In this document: piece by piece, positions 18,680 through 26,543 of the stretch | How positions within the stretch are numbered: position 1 is the stretch's first letter | Layout: the number at the start of each line of letters is the position of its first letter | From: Bacteroidota bacterium | GTDB lineage: Bacteria; Bacteroidota; Bacteroidia; Flavobacteriales; Flavobacteriaceae | Reading direction: 5' to 3' | DNA: 37,226 nt | Assembly: GCA_027593245.1 (NCBI GenBank) | Contig: JAQCJC010000011.1 | Coordinates: 1-37,226, forward strand | The notes under the pieces: generated by a model | The model's database searches: none | What the model was told of the DNA's origin: nothing | What the model saw: the letters and a program-made list of their open reading frames with translations, nothing else | Position numbers and translations under genes: made by a program

Positions 18680-19290
18680 ACGATTTGATTGATTTTTTTG
18701 TAGCGCCATATACTTCAGCAACTGCACTAGATATTGCTCTTGAAATAGCAGCAGTTGTACTAGGTATTTTTAGTGTTTGGTATGCAAAAAAAGAAAACAT
18801 TCTCGTATTTCCTACAGGGATCATCAGCACATCTTTATACATATATATTTGTTTTAAATTTTCTCTCTATGGGGATGTGATCATCAATATCTATTACACA
18901 CTGATGAGTTTGTATGGTTGGTATATGTGGTACCGTTTTATAAAAGGAAGTACTATTAAAGTTTCATATGCTACGATCAAAGACATGTCCAATGCATTGA
19001 TTATTTTAGTGAGCACGGCTACATTCGTTGTTTTGGTGTATTTTTATTTTGATCGTTTTGATCGACTAACCGATTATTTTGATACGTTCACAACAGCTGT
19101 GTTTTTTGCGGCAATGTGGCTTATGGCCAACAAAAAAATTGAACATTGGCTTTTTTGGATTGTTGGCAATTTAATCTCTATCCCTTTATACTTTATTAAA
19201 GGACTTGGGTTTTCGGGACTACAATTTATTATTTTTTTAATTTTAGCGGTTCAAGGATATTTTGAATGGAAAAAACAATTAGTCAAATAG
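18676..19290 (+). CDS. pnuC: PnuC family vitamin transporter (nicotinamide riboside or thiamine)
   Basis: A 204-residue inner-membrane protein with about seven transmembrane helices, the length and pattern of Pnu transporters (facilitators with a SWEET-like fold). Seen are IFSVWYAKKENILVFPTG in the first part, YGWYMW (Trp82/Trp85) and HWLFWIVGNLISIPLYFIKGL (Trp158/Trp161) in the second. Family members take up nicotinamide riboside (PnuC), riboflavin (PnuX) or thiamine (PnuT), trapping the vitamin by phosphorylation. A kinase gene overlaps its end by 25 nt and a TPP-riboswitch receptor gene lies two genes downstream, so thiamine is a serious alternative. The symbol is for the family, not the substrate. 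Confidence 0.88.
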   Translation: MNDLIDFFVAPYTSATALDIALEIAAVVLGIFSVWYAKKENILVFPTGIISTSLYIYICFKFSLYGDVIINIYYTLMSLYGWYMWYRFIKGSTIKVSYATIKDMSNALIILVSTATFVVLVYFYFDRFDRLTDYFDTFTTAVFFAAMWLMANKKIEHWLFWIVGNLISIPLYFIKGLGFSGLQFIIFLILAVQGYFEWKKQLVK

Positions 19291-19835
19291 CTTCAGCTTG
19301 TGTAAGGGTTGTTCTTTTTGGACCTGAATCCACAGGGAAATCTACTCTTGCGGAAGAATTAGCGACACATTACAAAACAACTTTTGCACCAGAGTATATG
19401 CGACAATACCTACAACACAAATGGGATCATAAACGCGCTGTATGTGCCAAATCAGACCTAATCCCAATAGCTGAGGGGCAAATGCAATTGGAAAACAACA
19501 AAGCAAAGCTCGCCGATAAAATCCTTTTTTGTGACACTAATCTTTTACAAATTAAAGTTTATTCGGAAATTTACTATGATGGCTATTGCCCTCCTGAAAT
19601 TGTATTAAATATCAAAAAAAATACATATGATTTATACTTTTTATGTGGTATTGACTTTCCATGGGTAGGAGACGATTTACGTGACAAGCCTAATGAGCGT
19701 GAATTTATGTTTGAATCCTTTGAGGGGGCGCTTAAGGCGCAAAATGTACCTTTTATTGTTTTGGAAGGAACTAAAAGGCAACGATTTAATACTGCTATGG
19801 CTCATATAGATCAACTAATAAGCACAAGAAATTGA
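19266..19835 (+). CDS. NadR-like ATP-dependent kinase (ribosylnicotinamide kinase type)
   Basis: A 189-residue cytoplasmic P-loop kinase corresponding to the C-terminal kinase domain of NadR, without the HTH or NMN adenylyltransferase domains. Walker A is GPESTGKST (residues 19-27). Further family features are APEYMRQYL, CDTNLLQIKVYSEIYYDG and DFPWVGDDLRD. NadR kinases phosphorylate nicotinamide riboside to NMN. Next to a Pnu transporter the enzyme would trap the imported vitamin. The ATG lies inside the last 25 nt of pnuC, so the two are probably translationally coupled. Given the downstream TPP riboswitch, phosphorylation of thiamine is possible but unproved. Confidence 0.85.
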   Translation: MEKTISQIASACVRVVLFGPESTGKSTLAEELATHYKTTFAPEYMRQYLQHKWDHKRAVCAKSDLIPIAEGQMQLENNKAKLADKILFCDTNLLQIKVYSEIYYDGYCPPEIVLNIKKNTYDLYFLCGIDFPWVGDDLRDKPNEREFMFESFEGALKAQNVPFIVLEGTKRQRFNTAMAHIDQLISTRN

Positions 19836-21385
19836 AGTTTACAGCCAAAGAAATTAGTCAAATTATTGAAAGAGGATTAGACGTTAAAACGATCGAAAAT
19901 CAACTTTCATGTTTTAACAATAAAAATAGAAACATCAACTTGTGTGCCCCAGCTCTCGTGGGTAATGGTATTGTTCAGATGAATGACAAAGAAGTTGATT
20001 CTTACGCCTCTTTCTACAAGACTTCAAAAGAAAATATATCTATTATAAAATTTGTTCCAGCATCTGGTGCAGCATCCAGAATGTTTAAAAGTCTTTATTT
20101 GTTTTTGGATAATTACAACATCAATAAAGAAACCATTAATTCCTATGTCAACAGAGCAAAAAGTATAGAATTATTTTTGTTTTTTGTTACCGTTGAAAAG
20201 CTGCCATTTCACGACAAAGTTTTTGCTGCATTGAAAAAGAATTATCCAGAATATAAACAAATGACTTTAGATGAAAGACGGTTATTGTTTGTAGAGATTA
20301 TGTTAGCTAAAGAACATTTTGATTTTGGTGAATACCCTAAAGGATTATTACCTTTTCATAATTACGGCTCGTATGTGTCGACTGCCTTCGAGGAGCATTT
20401 GGTTGAAGCTAGCAAGTACGCTTCTGTTGGTGGTAAGGCTTCACTTCACTTTACAGTTTCAAAAGATCACCACCTGCAGTTTGTGGCTCATTTTGAAACC
20501 ATCAAAAACATTGTGGAGTCCAAAACAGAAACACAGTTTGAAATTGACTATTCTTTTCAAGACCCCAAAACCGATACAATTTCCGTACGTATTGATAATA
20601 CGCCCATTAGAGTAGAGGGCAAATTATTATTTAGACCCTCTGGACATGGGGCTTTAATTTCTAATTTAAACGCGATTGATGCAGATTTAATTTTCATCAA
20701 AAATATTGATAATGTGTTAATGCAGCACCGTGGGGATCTAATGGTATTTTATAAAAACGTTTTAGCAGGGTTGTTGTTAAAAACTCAAAAGCTAGCTTTT
20801 GATTATGCTTTGGAGTTAGATGATTCATCAATTAATGAAAACAGAGTTAATGAAATTGCTAATTTTTTATCTGATCAAATGAATGTGTGTATCAGCAAAG
20901 AATTTGAGAAATATGCACATCATTTTAAGATAGAGTATTTGAAATCACGTATTCATCGTCCAATTCGCGTTTGTGGAATGGTTAAAAATGAAGGCGAACC
21001 TGGTGGTGGTCCATTTTGGGTTAAAAAAGAAAATGGAGAATTAAGCCTTCAAATTGTTGAAATGAATCAAATCAATACTAATTCCAAACACCAGAAAGCG
21101 ATTTCAAAATCCTCAACTCATTTTAATCCTGTTGATCTTGTTTGTGGCGTTAGAGATTATAAAGGGGAAAAGTATGATTTAGAACAGTTTGTTGATTTAA
21201 GTACTCATTTTGTGGCGGTCAAAAACAAATATGGAAAGAAACTCAAAACACTCGAACGCCCCGGCCTTTGGAATGGGGGTATGGCTGGCTGGAATACCAT
21301 TTTTGTAGAGGTGCCCCTTACAACATTTACACCGGTAAAATCAATAGTAGATTTACTCAAAGCACCACATCAACTAGAGGATTAA
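19832..21385 (+). CDS. DUF4301 family protein, possibly nucleotidyltransferase-like
   Basis: A 517-residue cytoplasmic protein of a Bacteroidota family with no assigned function. It starts at a TTG (MKFTAKEISQII) overlapping the kinase gene's TGA as TTGA. Two regions recall GT-A-fold nucleotidyltransferases: VPASGAASRM at 75-84, like the PAxGxGxRM nucleotide-binding loop, and RPSGHGALISNL with IKNIDNV at 268-295, like the substrate loop and metal-binding aspartate region of UDP-sugar pyrophosphorylases. The segment EYPKGLLPFH (167-176) also fits. The C-terminus has the conserved CGMVKNEGEPGGGPFWV and ends with LWNGGMAGWNT. The family call is firm; the fold idea is my inference. Confidence 0.8.
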   Translation: MKFTAKEISQIIERGLDVKTIENQLSCFNNKNRNINLCAPALVGNGIVQMNDKEVDSYASFYKTSKENISIIKFVPASGAASRMFKSLYLFLDNYNINKETINSYVNRAKSIELFLFFVTVEKLPFHDKVFAALKKNYPEYKQMTLDERRLLFVEIMLAKEHFDFGEYPKGLLPFHNYGSYVSTAFEEHLVEASKYASVGGKASLHFTVSKDHHLQFVAHFETIKNIVESKTETQFEIDYSFQDPKTDTISVRIDNTPIRVEGKLLFRPSGHGALISNLNAIDADLIFIKNIDNVLMQHRGDLMVFYKNVLAGLLLKTQKLAFDYALELDDSSINENRVNEIANFLSDQMNVCISKEFEKYAHHFKIEYLKSRIHRPIRVCGMVKNEGEPGGGPFWVKKENGELSLQIVEMNQINTNSKHQKAISKSSTHFNPVDLVCGVRDYKGEKYDLEQFVDLSTHFVAVKNKYGKKLKTLERPGLWNGGMAGWNTIFVEVPLTTFTPVKSIVDLLKAPHQLED

Positions 21386-21425
21386 AAAAGTCTTTTAATA
21401 ATTAGCATAAATATATTTTCTAATG

Positions 21426-21433
21426 TAATTTTG
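21426..21433 (+). promoter_or_regulatory. Possible -7 element of the riboswitch-receptor transcript
   Basis: TAATTTTG matches TAnnTTTG and lies just upstream of the riboswitch, so the transcript would start near 21439, at the first strand of the aptamer. The -33 box is not recognisable. Confidence 0.4.
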
Positions 21434-21436
21434 TGT

Positions 21437-21515
21437 CGTTCTCAAAAAAGGGGTGCCGCAAGGCTGAGATCATACCCATTGAACCTAGAACAGGTAATGC
21501 TGTTTAGGAAATCGT
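21437..21515 (+). ncRNA. TPP riboswitch (THI element)
   Basis: The conserved core of the thiamine-pyrophosphate aptamer is plain: GGGGTGCC (21450-21457), GGCTGAGA (21462-21469), ATACCC (21472-21477), then GAACCT...ACAGGTAATGC (21481-21500) and AGGAA closing the structure. These are the pyrimidine-sensing and pyrophosphate-sensing arms in the right order. The outer P1 helix is U-rich and weak, so the ends are approximate. It precedes a TonB-dependent receptor by about 90 nt and should lower that gene's expression when TPP is plentiful. Confidence 0.93.
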
Positions 21516-21553
21516 CTGAAACAAAGCGTTTCAGTTTATATTTTATTTATTAT
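21516..21553 (+). terminator. Expression-platform hairpin of the TPP riboswitch
   Basis: CTGAAAC (21516-21522) and GTTTCAG (21528-21534) form a perfect 7-bp stem with loop AAAGC, starting right after the aptamer and followed by a broken T-rich stretch (TTTATATTTTATTT). It probably acts as a ligand-dependent transcription terminator, though the T-tract is interrupted by A. Confidence 0.6.
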
Positions 21554-21602
21554 TGACAAAGGATAATGACCTCTTTTTATTCGATTATTTAAAAACAATC
21601 GT

Positions 21603-23720
21603 ATGAAAAATTACATTCTTTATTTTGCGTTCATTTTGGTAGTACCACTATGGGCACAAGAAGTACAACCGCAGGATTCAACCCAAACACAAAATCTCGA
21701 TGAGGTTTTGGTTAAAGCAGTTCGTGTACAACCCAATGCACCAATCACACATTCTAATCTCACTAAAAAGGATATTCGAAAACGTAATCTAGGACAAGAC
21801 ATCCCTGTGCTTTTGAATTATCTTCCATCTGTTGTCTCTTCCTCAGATGCTGGCGCAGGAATCGGCTACACTTATCTTAGAGTACGAGGTAGTGATGCCA
21901 CGCGAGTCAATGTCACCATTAATGGAATTCCTTACAATGATGCCGAAAGTCAGGGTACCTTTTGGGTCAATCTTGGAGACTTTGCTTCATCAGTTGAAAG
22001 TTTACAATTGCAACGTGGAGTTGGTACATCTACCAATGGCTCGGGGGCTTTTGGGGCAAGCTTAAATATCTTGACGGATGGTATTTCAGAGAACGCAGGC
22101 GGAGAAATTGCCAATTCATTTGGTTCTTTTGGGACTCGAAAGCACAGTATTAAATTTACGACTGGCCTTTTGAATGATCACTTTGAGTTTGCAGGTAGAC
22201 TTTCCAAAATTTATTCTGATGGTTATGTTGACCGTGCTTTTACAGATTTGAAATCCTATTATTTACAAGGAAATTATGTCGATAAAAACACTATTGTCAA
22301 AGCCATTACTTTTGGAGGAAAAGAAAAAACCTACCAAGCATGGTATGGTCTTTCAAAAGATCAATTAGAGGAAGACCGCACTCAGAATCCTTATACTTAC
22401 GACAATGAGACAGATAACTATTGGCAGGACCACTACCAGTTGCATTGGATTGAAACATTAAATGCCAATTGGTCGACTAATATTGGTCTTAATTACACTA
22501 GGGGTAAGGGGTATTTTGAGCAATTCAAAGACGGACGTAGTGCAGCGGATTACAACAATCTTATCAATGAAGATAGCGACGTTGTCGCTCGTCGTTGGTT
22601 AGACAATCATTTTTATGTAGCAAATGCCAATGTGACTTATAAAAAGAATAGCCTTGAACTCATTTCGGGGATCTCGTTCAGCGACTACACCAATGAGCAC
22701 TATGGCGAAATTATTTGGGGTAGCGATTTGGCCTCTGGAACAAATATTAGAGACCGTTATTATTTGAGTATTTCGGATAAGTCTGACATTAGTATTTTTT
22801 CTAAAGTTACTTTTAGAATGTCCGAAAAATTGCAGGGCTTTTTGGATATCCAAGGGCGATTTGTAAATTACTCAACTACAGGGCTAACATCGGACAGGGT
22901 GCCAATCGATGTAGATGAACGTTTTGATTTTTTCAATCCGAAGTTAGGATTTACTTATACGTTGAATCCAGGTAACAGTCTTTATGTTTCCTATGCGCGC
23001 GCCAATAAAGAGCCCAATCGGAACGATTTTGAAAGTAACGCTGCAGACGTACAACACGAAGAGTTGAATGATTTTGAATTGGGGTGGCGTAATGAAAGTG
23101 ACCGCCTACGCTTAAATGCCAATCTATATTATATGCAATACAACAACCAGCTCGTGCTTACCGGTGCATTGGACAACGTCGGCGAGTACCTTCGTGAAAA
23201 TGTGGATAAAAGCTACCGTTTAGGACTAGAATTAGACGCTAGTATTGTGCTTGCAAAGCAATTGTCTTTAATCTCAAATTTTGCGTTAAGTAAAAACAAA
23301 ATCCAAGATTTGACCATCGATCGTGATGGTGCTGTGCAAAATTTAGGCGATACCAACATTGCTTTTTCACCAGATTTGATTACGACACACGCTTTAGAAT
23401 ATGCGCCGAATACAAAGTTCAGAGCCGCATTGATAGGCAAATATGTTGGGGAGCAATACTTGAGCAATACTGATACAGCGGCCTCTAAGTTGGACAGCTA
23501 TTTTGTAACAGATTTGAATTTTACGTATACTCTTCCCGTGAAGAATGTGTTTGAATCTATTGTCTTTACAGGAATGGTCAACAATCTTTTTGATTTAGAA
23601 TATGTGGACCGTGGGTACACTTATCTGGATTCTTGGAGTGGCCCTACAGCCACCGAAGTACAAGGATACTACCCACAAGCCACCCGAAACTTTTTATTGG
23701 GGATGACCTTGACTTTTTAA
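21603..23720 (+). CDS. TonB-dependent outer-membrane receptor, probably for thiamine or a derivative
   Basis: A 705-residue protein with a signal peptide (cleavage near LWA-QEV), a short TonB-box-like region (NLDEVLVKAVRV), a plug domain (about 45-165: LNYLPSVVSSS, YLRVRGSDATRVNVTINGIP, GTFWVNLGDF, LQLQRGVGTSTNGSGAFGA) and a beta-barrel. The barrel ends in MTLTF with a terminal Phe for insertion by the Bam machinery. It lacks the N-terminal carboxypeptidase-like domain of SusC proteins, and no SusD gene is near. Control by a TPP riboswitch fits the predicted thiamine receptor (OMR1) of Bacteroidota. The exact ligand, thiamine or a phosphorylated or precursor form, is not determined by sequence. 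Confidence 0.93.
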   Translation: MKNYILYFAFILVVPLWAQEVQPQDSTQTQNLDEVLVKAVRVQPNAPITHSNLTKKDIRKRNLGQDIPVLLNYLPSVVSSSDAGAGIGYTYLRVRGSDATRVNVTINGIPYNDAESQGTFWVNLGDFASSVESLQLQRGVGTSTNGSGAFGASLNILTDGISENAGGEIANSFGSFGTRKHSIKFTTGLLNDHFEFAGRLSKIYSDGYVDRAFTDLKSYYLQGNYVDKNTIVKAITFGGKEKTYQAWYGLSKDQLEEDRTQNPYTYDNETDNYWQDHYQLHWIETLNANWSTNIGLNYTRGKGYFEQFKDGRSAADYNNLINEDSDVVARRWLDNHFYVANANVTYKKNSLELISGISFSDYTNEHYGEIIWGSDLASGTNIRDRYYLSISDKSDISIFSKVTFRMSEKLQGFLDIQGRFVNYSTTGLTSDRVPIDVDERFDFFNPKLGFTYTLNPGNSLYVSYARANKEPNRNDFESNAADVQHEELNDFELGWRNESDRLRLNANLYYMQYNNQLVLTGALDNVGEYLRENVDKSYRLGLELDASIVLAKQLSLISNFALSKNKIQDLTIDRDGAVQNLGDTNIAFSPDLITTHALEYAPNTKFRAALIGKYVGEQYLSNTDTAASKLDSYFVTDLNFTYTLPVKNVFESIVFTGMVNNLFDLEYVDRGYTYLDSWSGPTATEVQGYYPQATRNFLLGMTLTF

Positions 23721-23740
23721 ATTCGAAATTATTTGATTAT

Positions 23741-23770
23741 AAAACCCTGCCCCTTTGGTGTGGGGTTTTT
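23741..23770. terminator. Bidirectional intrinsic terminator
   Basis: AAAACCC (23741-23747) pairs with GGGTTTT (23763-23769), with an imperfect inner stem, followed by T on the plus strand and A on the left. It ends the TonB receptor transcript and the convergent lipoprotein gene (stop at 23773). Confidence 0.75.
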
Positions 23771-23772
23771 AT

Positions 23773-24246
23773 TTAATTATAAACAAACAATTCATTACCG
23801 TTGCGTTCTACACGATACGGCTTTAGCGAACAACGCAAATTAGTATTTTGAAAAGGGAGGCCAAGCACCAAATCATATTTGTGGGTTTCATCACAGCTAC
23901 TCACACCGATCCCGTCAATGATTTGTATCAAGCAATTATTACTGAGTGTAGTATTGGGGTCTGCCGCATCAAAAGCAACATAACCCGTCCCTGTATTGTT
24001 GACAATAATACCGCCATTGCCTTCATTGGGTACATACACAGGATTGCTTGGAAAACTCAATTGGTTGTATTGTGAGAGGTTTAAATTTAAGCTTACATTG
24101 ACTCCTATATTCAATAAAAAATCACAATTTTCATCGTAATTACTCCCATCTGAGCAATTCAAGAGCAACAAACACAGCAAAGAATAACAAAAGAATTTTG
24201 TTTCCAAATTATATAGAAAAAGTAGAGGTTTGCGCAGCATTTTCAT
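23773..24246 (-). CDS. Rieske-like lipoprotein without intact cluster ligands
   Basis: A 157-residue protein with a long N-terminal hydrophobic segment ending in LLLLNC (Cys31), a likely lipoprotein signal. The rest follows the order of a Rieske domain: NGGIIVNNTGTGYVAFDAADPN, then SCDETHKYDLVLGLPFQ, then LKPYRVERNGNELFVY, where true Rieske proteins have CPHxG, CxxHGxxFdl and LxxYxVxxxGxxLxV. The first ligand pair is gone (DAADPN), and the second reads C-x3-H rather than C-x2-H. I infer a Rieske fold without a normal [2Fe-2S] cluster. Function unknown; similar small proteins are common but uncharacterised in Flavobacteriaceae. Confidence 0.65.
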   Translation of the reverse strand: MKMLRKPLLFLYNLETKFFCYSLLCLLLLNCSDGSNYDENCDFLLNIGVNVSLNLNLSQYNQLSFPSNPVYVPNEGNGGIIVNNTGTGYVAFDAADPNTTLSNNCLIQIIDGIGVSSCDETHKYDLVLGLPFQNTNLRCSLKPYRVERNGNELFVYN

Positions 24247-24306
24247 ATGGAATTTATAAAAGCTATGCCAAAATACAACAAAATACAGTAGAAGTTAAAT
24301 ATTTTG

Positions 24307-24314
24307 TATATTTG
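24307..24314 (+). promoter_or_regulatory. Probable -7 element of greA
   Basis: TATATTTG is a full match to TAnnTTTG. Transcription should start near 24320, giving a leader of about 85 nt. No TTTG is seen at the -33 distance. Confidence 0.55.
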
Positions 24315-24320
24315 TATTAT

Positions 24321-24345
24321 AATCTCGTAGACGCGAGATTTTTTC
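24321..24345 (+). promoter_or_regulatory. Terminator-like hairpin at the start of the greA leader
   Basis: AATCTCG (24321-24327) and CGAGATT (24334-24340) form a 7-bp stem with loop TAGACG, followed by TTTTT. It begins at the predicted transcription start, not at a gene end, so it is either a 5'-stabilising hairpin or an early attenuator. Confidence 0.5.
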
Positions 24346-24405
24346 TATTTTAGCTAATGGCTAAAAAAACAACTTAAATCTAAATTATAACAACAACTTG
24401 AACTA

Positions 24406-24879
24406 ATGAGTAAGGTTTCATATTATACAGCCGAAGGGCTAAAAAAACTGCGTGATGAGTTGCAGCAACTCAAAGACGTGGAACGCGTAAAAGCCTCCAA
24501 AGCAATTGCAGAGGCTCGAGACAAAGGAGATTTGAGTGAAAACGCCGAATACGACGCTGCCAAAGAAGCACAAGGTATGCTCGAAATGCGTATTTCTAAA
24601 CTTGAAGACACCCTAGCTGGGGCACGTCTTATAGATGAATCGCAATTGGACAACTCCAAAGCGCTGGTTTTGTCTAATGTGAAAATAAAAAATCAAGCCA
24701 ATGGCATGGAGCTTACTTACCTATTGGTTGCAGATGGCGAAGCCGACTTGGCAGCAGGTAAAATTTCTGTGAATTCACCAATCGGAAAGGGTTTGCTTGG
24801 AAAAAGCGTAGGAGATATTGCTGAAATTCAAGTACCCAATGGTGTTATCAAGTTTGAAATTTTAGAAATCTCCCGATAA
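24406..24879 (+). CDS. greA: Transcription elongation factor GreA
   Basis: A 157-residue factor that rescues backtracked RNA polymerase by stimulating transcript cleavage. The N-terminal coiled coil (about 1-75) carries the acidic tip motif ARDKGDLSENAEYDAAKEAQ, with the catalytic Asp and Glu. The C-terminal FKBP-like domain ends VIKFEILEIS. Full length for the family. The HIT gene follows after 9 bp and is probably cotranscribed. Confidence 0.97.
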   Translation: MSKVSYYTAEGLKKLRDELQQLKDVERVKASKAIAEARDKGDLSENAEYDAAKEAQGMLEMRISKLEDTLAGARLIDESQLDNSKALVLSNVKIKNQANGMELTYLLVADGEADLAAGKISVNSPIGKGLLGKSVGDIAEIQVPNGVIKFEILEISR

Positions 24880-24888
24880 AAATCAACG

Positions 24889-25287
24889 ATGTCTTCAATT
24901 TTCTCAAAAATAATTTCTGGAGAAATTCCTTGCCACAAAGTCGCAGAGACTGATGACTTTTTGGCCTTTTTGGACATCAATCCAAATGCTAAAGGACATA
25001 CGCTTTGCATACCCAAAAAAGAAGTAGATCAACTTTTTGATTTAGACGAAACTACGTACAATGGATTGATGGCTTTTTCTCGAACTGTAGCCATAGCAAT
25101 CCAAAAAGCAATACCTTGCAAACGCATTGGGCTCACAGTCATCGGCCTTGAAGTGCCGCATGTACATGTACATTTGATTCCATTGAATACCATGGAAGAC
25201 GCACAATTCATCAAAAAAGAAAAATTGATTTCAGAAGACTTTCAGGCTACGGCAACGGCTATTTCTCGCTTTATATCGATTTCTTAA
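24889..25287 (+). CDS. HIT family protein (histidine triad nucleotide hydrolase)
   Basis: A 132-residue cytoplasmic protein with the catalytic triad motif HVHVHLIPL near residue 87, the HINT-type opening SIFSKIISGEIPCHKVAETDDFLAFLDINP, and GHTLCIPKKEVDQLFDL. HINT enzymes hydrolyse nucleoside phosphoramidates and adenylated lysine. It lies in an operon with greA, and its 3' end overlaps the convergent sensor kinase gene by 17 nt. Confidence 0.93.
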   Translation: MSSIFSKIISGEIPCHKVAETDDFLAFLDINPNAKGHTLCIPKKEVDQLFDLDETTYNGLMAFSRTVAIAIQKAIPCKRIGLTVIGLEVPHVHVHLIPLNTMEDAQFIKKEKLISEDFQATATAISRFISIS

Positions 25288-26425
25288 GCGTGATTTGAAA
25301 GGTAGTGCCTTTGCCAAGTTCTGAAGAAAGCACCTTAATTTTACCATCATGATACTGTTCTATGATGCGTTTGGCTAGCGAAAGTCCAAGCCCCCAACCT
25401 CTTTTTTTGGTTGTGAAGCCCGTTTCAAAAATAGTTTTAAATTGTTTTTTGGAAAGCCCCTGACCCGTATCAGAGATCAATATATAAACCTCATGTGAAG
25501 TGTCTTCCATCACAATGTTTAAATCGCCTTTGCCCTTCATGGCGTCAATGCTATTTTTTATCAAATTTTCAATAGTCCAACTGTAAAGCGCTGTGTTGAG
25601 GTCAATTAAAACACTGCCATCAAGCAATTTGGAGTGAAAACTAATCATTTGACTGCTACGTGCTTCCAAATAGAGAACGGAATTCTTTGTTGCCTGAACA
25701 ATATCTGTAGGCGTCAGTTGAGGTATAGAGCCAATTTTGCTGAACCGCTCGGTAATGGTTTCGAGTCTTTTGATATCGTTGTTGATTTCCTCAATATATG
25801 AAGAATTTACGTTTTCATTTTTGAGCAATTCAGCCCATCCAATGAGCGAGGATAAGGGGGTTCCAATTTGGTGTGCTGTTTCTTTAGCCATAGCTGTCCA
25901 TAATTTGTTTTGCGAGGCCACACGTGAACTTTGATAAAAAAAGTAAATGAGTCCCGAAAACAAAACGAAAATAAGCACTAGGGCCAAAGGGTAATATTTT
26001 AATTTGTTCAATAAATCCGAGTTGCCATAATAAAATGTTGACAGTACTTCTCCATTGTATATAACTTGAATTGGGGTGTTCTCTTTGGCAAATTTTTCAC
26101 TTAATTTTTTGAGGTACTGCTGATTGTTTTCTGTACGTATTTCTACGTTATTGGATTGAAACACCCCTTTTGAATCTTCAATGATCATGGGTGTTGTCGT
26201 GTTACTTTGAATAATTTTTAAAGGCAATTCGCTCATGTTACCATCCAGATCTTGGGTTTTCACAAGTTCTCTTTGCGCCTCAGAAAAATTCTCCATCTTG
26301 ATGCGTTCTTCGTCTTTAAACTTTTGAAAAAAGCGATAGGTATTCCACAATATCAATGAAACTATAATAAAAGATACCAGAATAACAACCCAGTTGATTA
26401 TTGACCGATTTGAACTTAATTTCAT
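25271..26425 (-). CDS. Sensor histidine kinase, orphan
   Basis: A 384-residue inner-membrane kinase. One transmembrane helix at about 11-30, a periplasmic sensing region at about 31-145 without a recognisable fold, and a second helix at about 146-164. There is no HAMP domain that I can see. The H-box is AKETAHQIGTPLSSLIGW (His185), the N-box is ENLIKNSIDAM (around 286-296), the G1 box is DTGQG, and the G2 box is GWGLGLSLAKRI. No response regulator is adjacent, so its partner must be encoded elsewhere. It is convergent with and overlaps the HIT gene, and is divergent from the flavin reductase gene. Confidence 0.93.
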   Translation of the reverse strand: MKLSSNRSIINWVVILVSFIIVSLILWNTYRFFQKFKDEERIKMENFSEAQRELVKTQDLDGNMSELPLKIIQSNTTTPMIIEDSKGVFQSNNVEIRTENNQQYLKKLSEKFAKENTPIQVIYNGEVLSTFYYGNSDLLNKLKYYPLALVLIFVLFSGLIYFFYQSSRVASQNKLWTAMAKETAHQIGTPLSSLIGWAELLKNENVNSSYIEEINNDIKRLETITERFSKIGSIPQLTPTDIVQATKNSVLYLEARSSQMISFHSKLLDGSVLIDLNTALYSWTIENLIKNSIDAMKGKGDLNIVMEDTSHEVYILISDTGQGLSKKQFKTIFETGFTTKKRGWGLGLSLAKRIIEQYHDGKIKVLSSELGKGTTFQITLKKSI

Positions 26426-26519
26426 TGGATATTTTTTTTCAGCACTAAATATAATGTAATTATGTTGATATTATTGTTTTAAATTTCCATCAACTTCTTT
26501 TATCTCACGACATATTTGT

Positions 26520-26527
26520 TAATTTTG
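26520..26527 (+). promoter_or_regulatory. Possible -7 element of the flavin reductase gene
   Basis: TAATTTTG matches TAnnTTTG, 16 nt before the ATG at 26544. No clear -33 box. Confidence 0.3.
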
Positions 26528-26543
26528 TTATATATTTAAGCTT

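Noticed and set aside
18047-21385. A biosynthetic gene cluster suggested by the phosphopantetheinyl transferase
   Set aside because: No polyketide, peptide synthetase or other carrier-protein gene is in the window; the enzyme more likely serves the housekeeping ACP.
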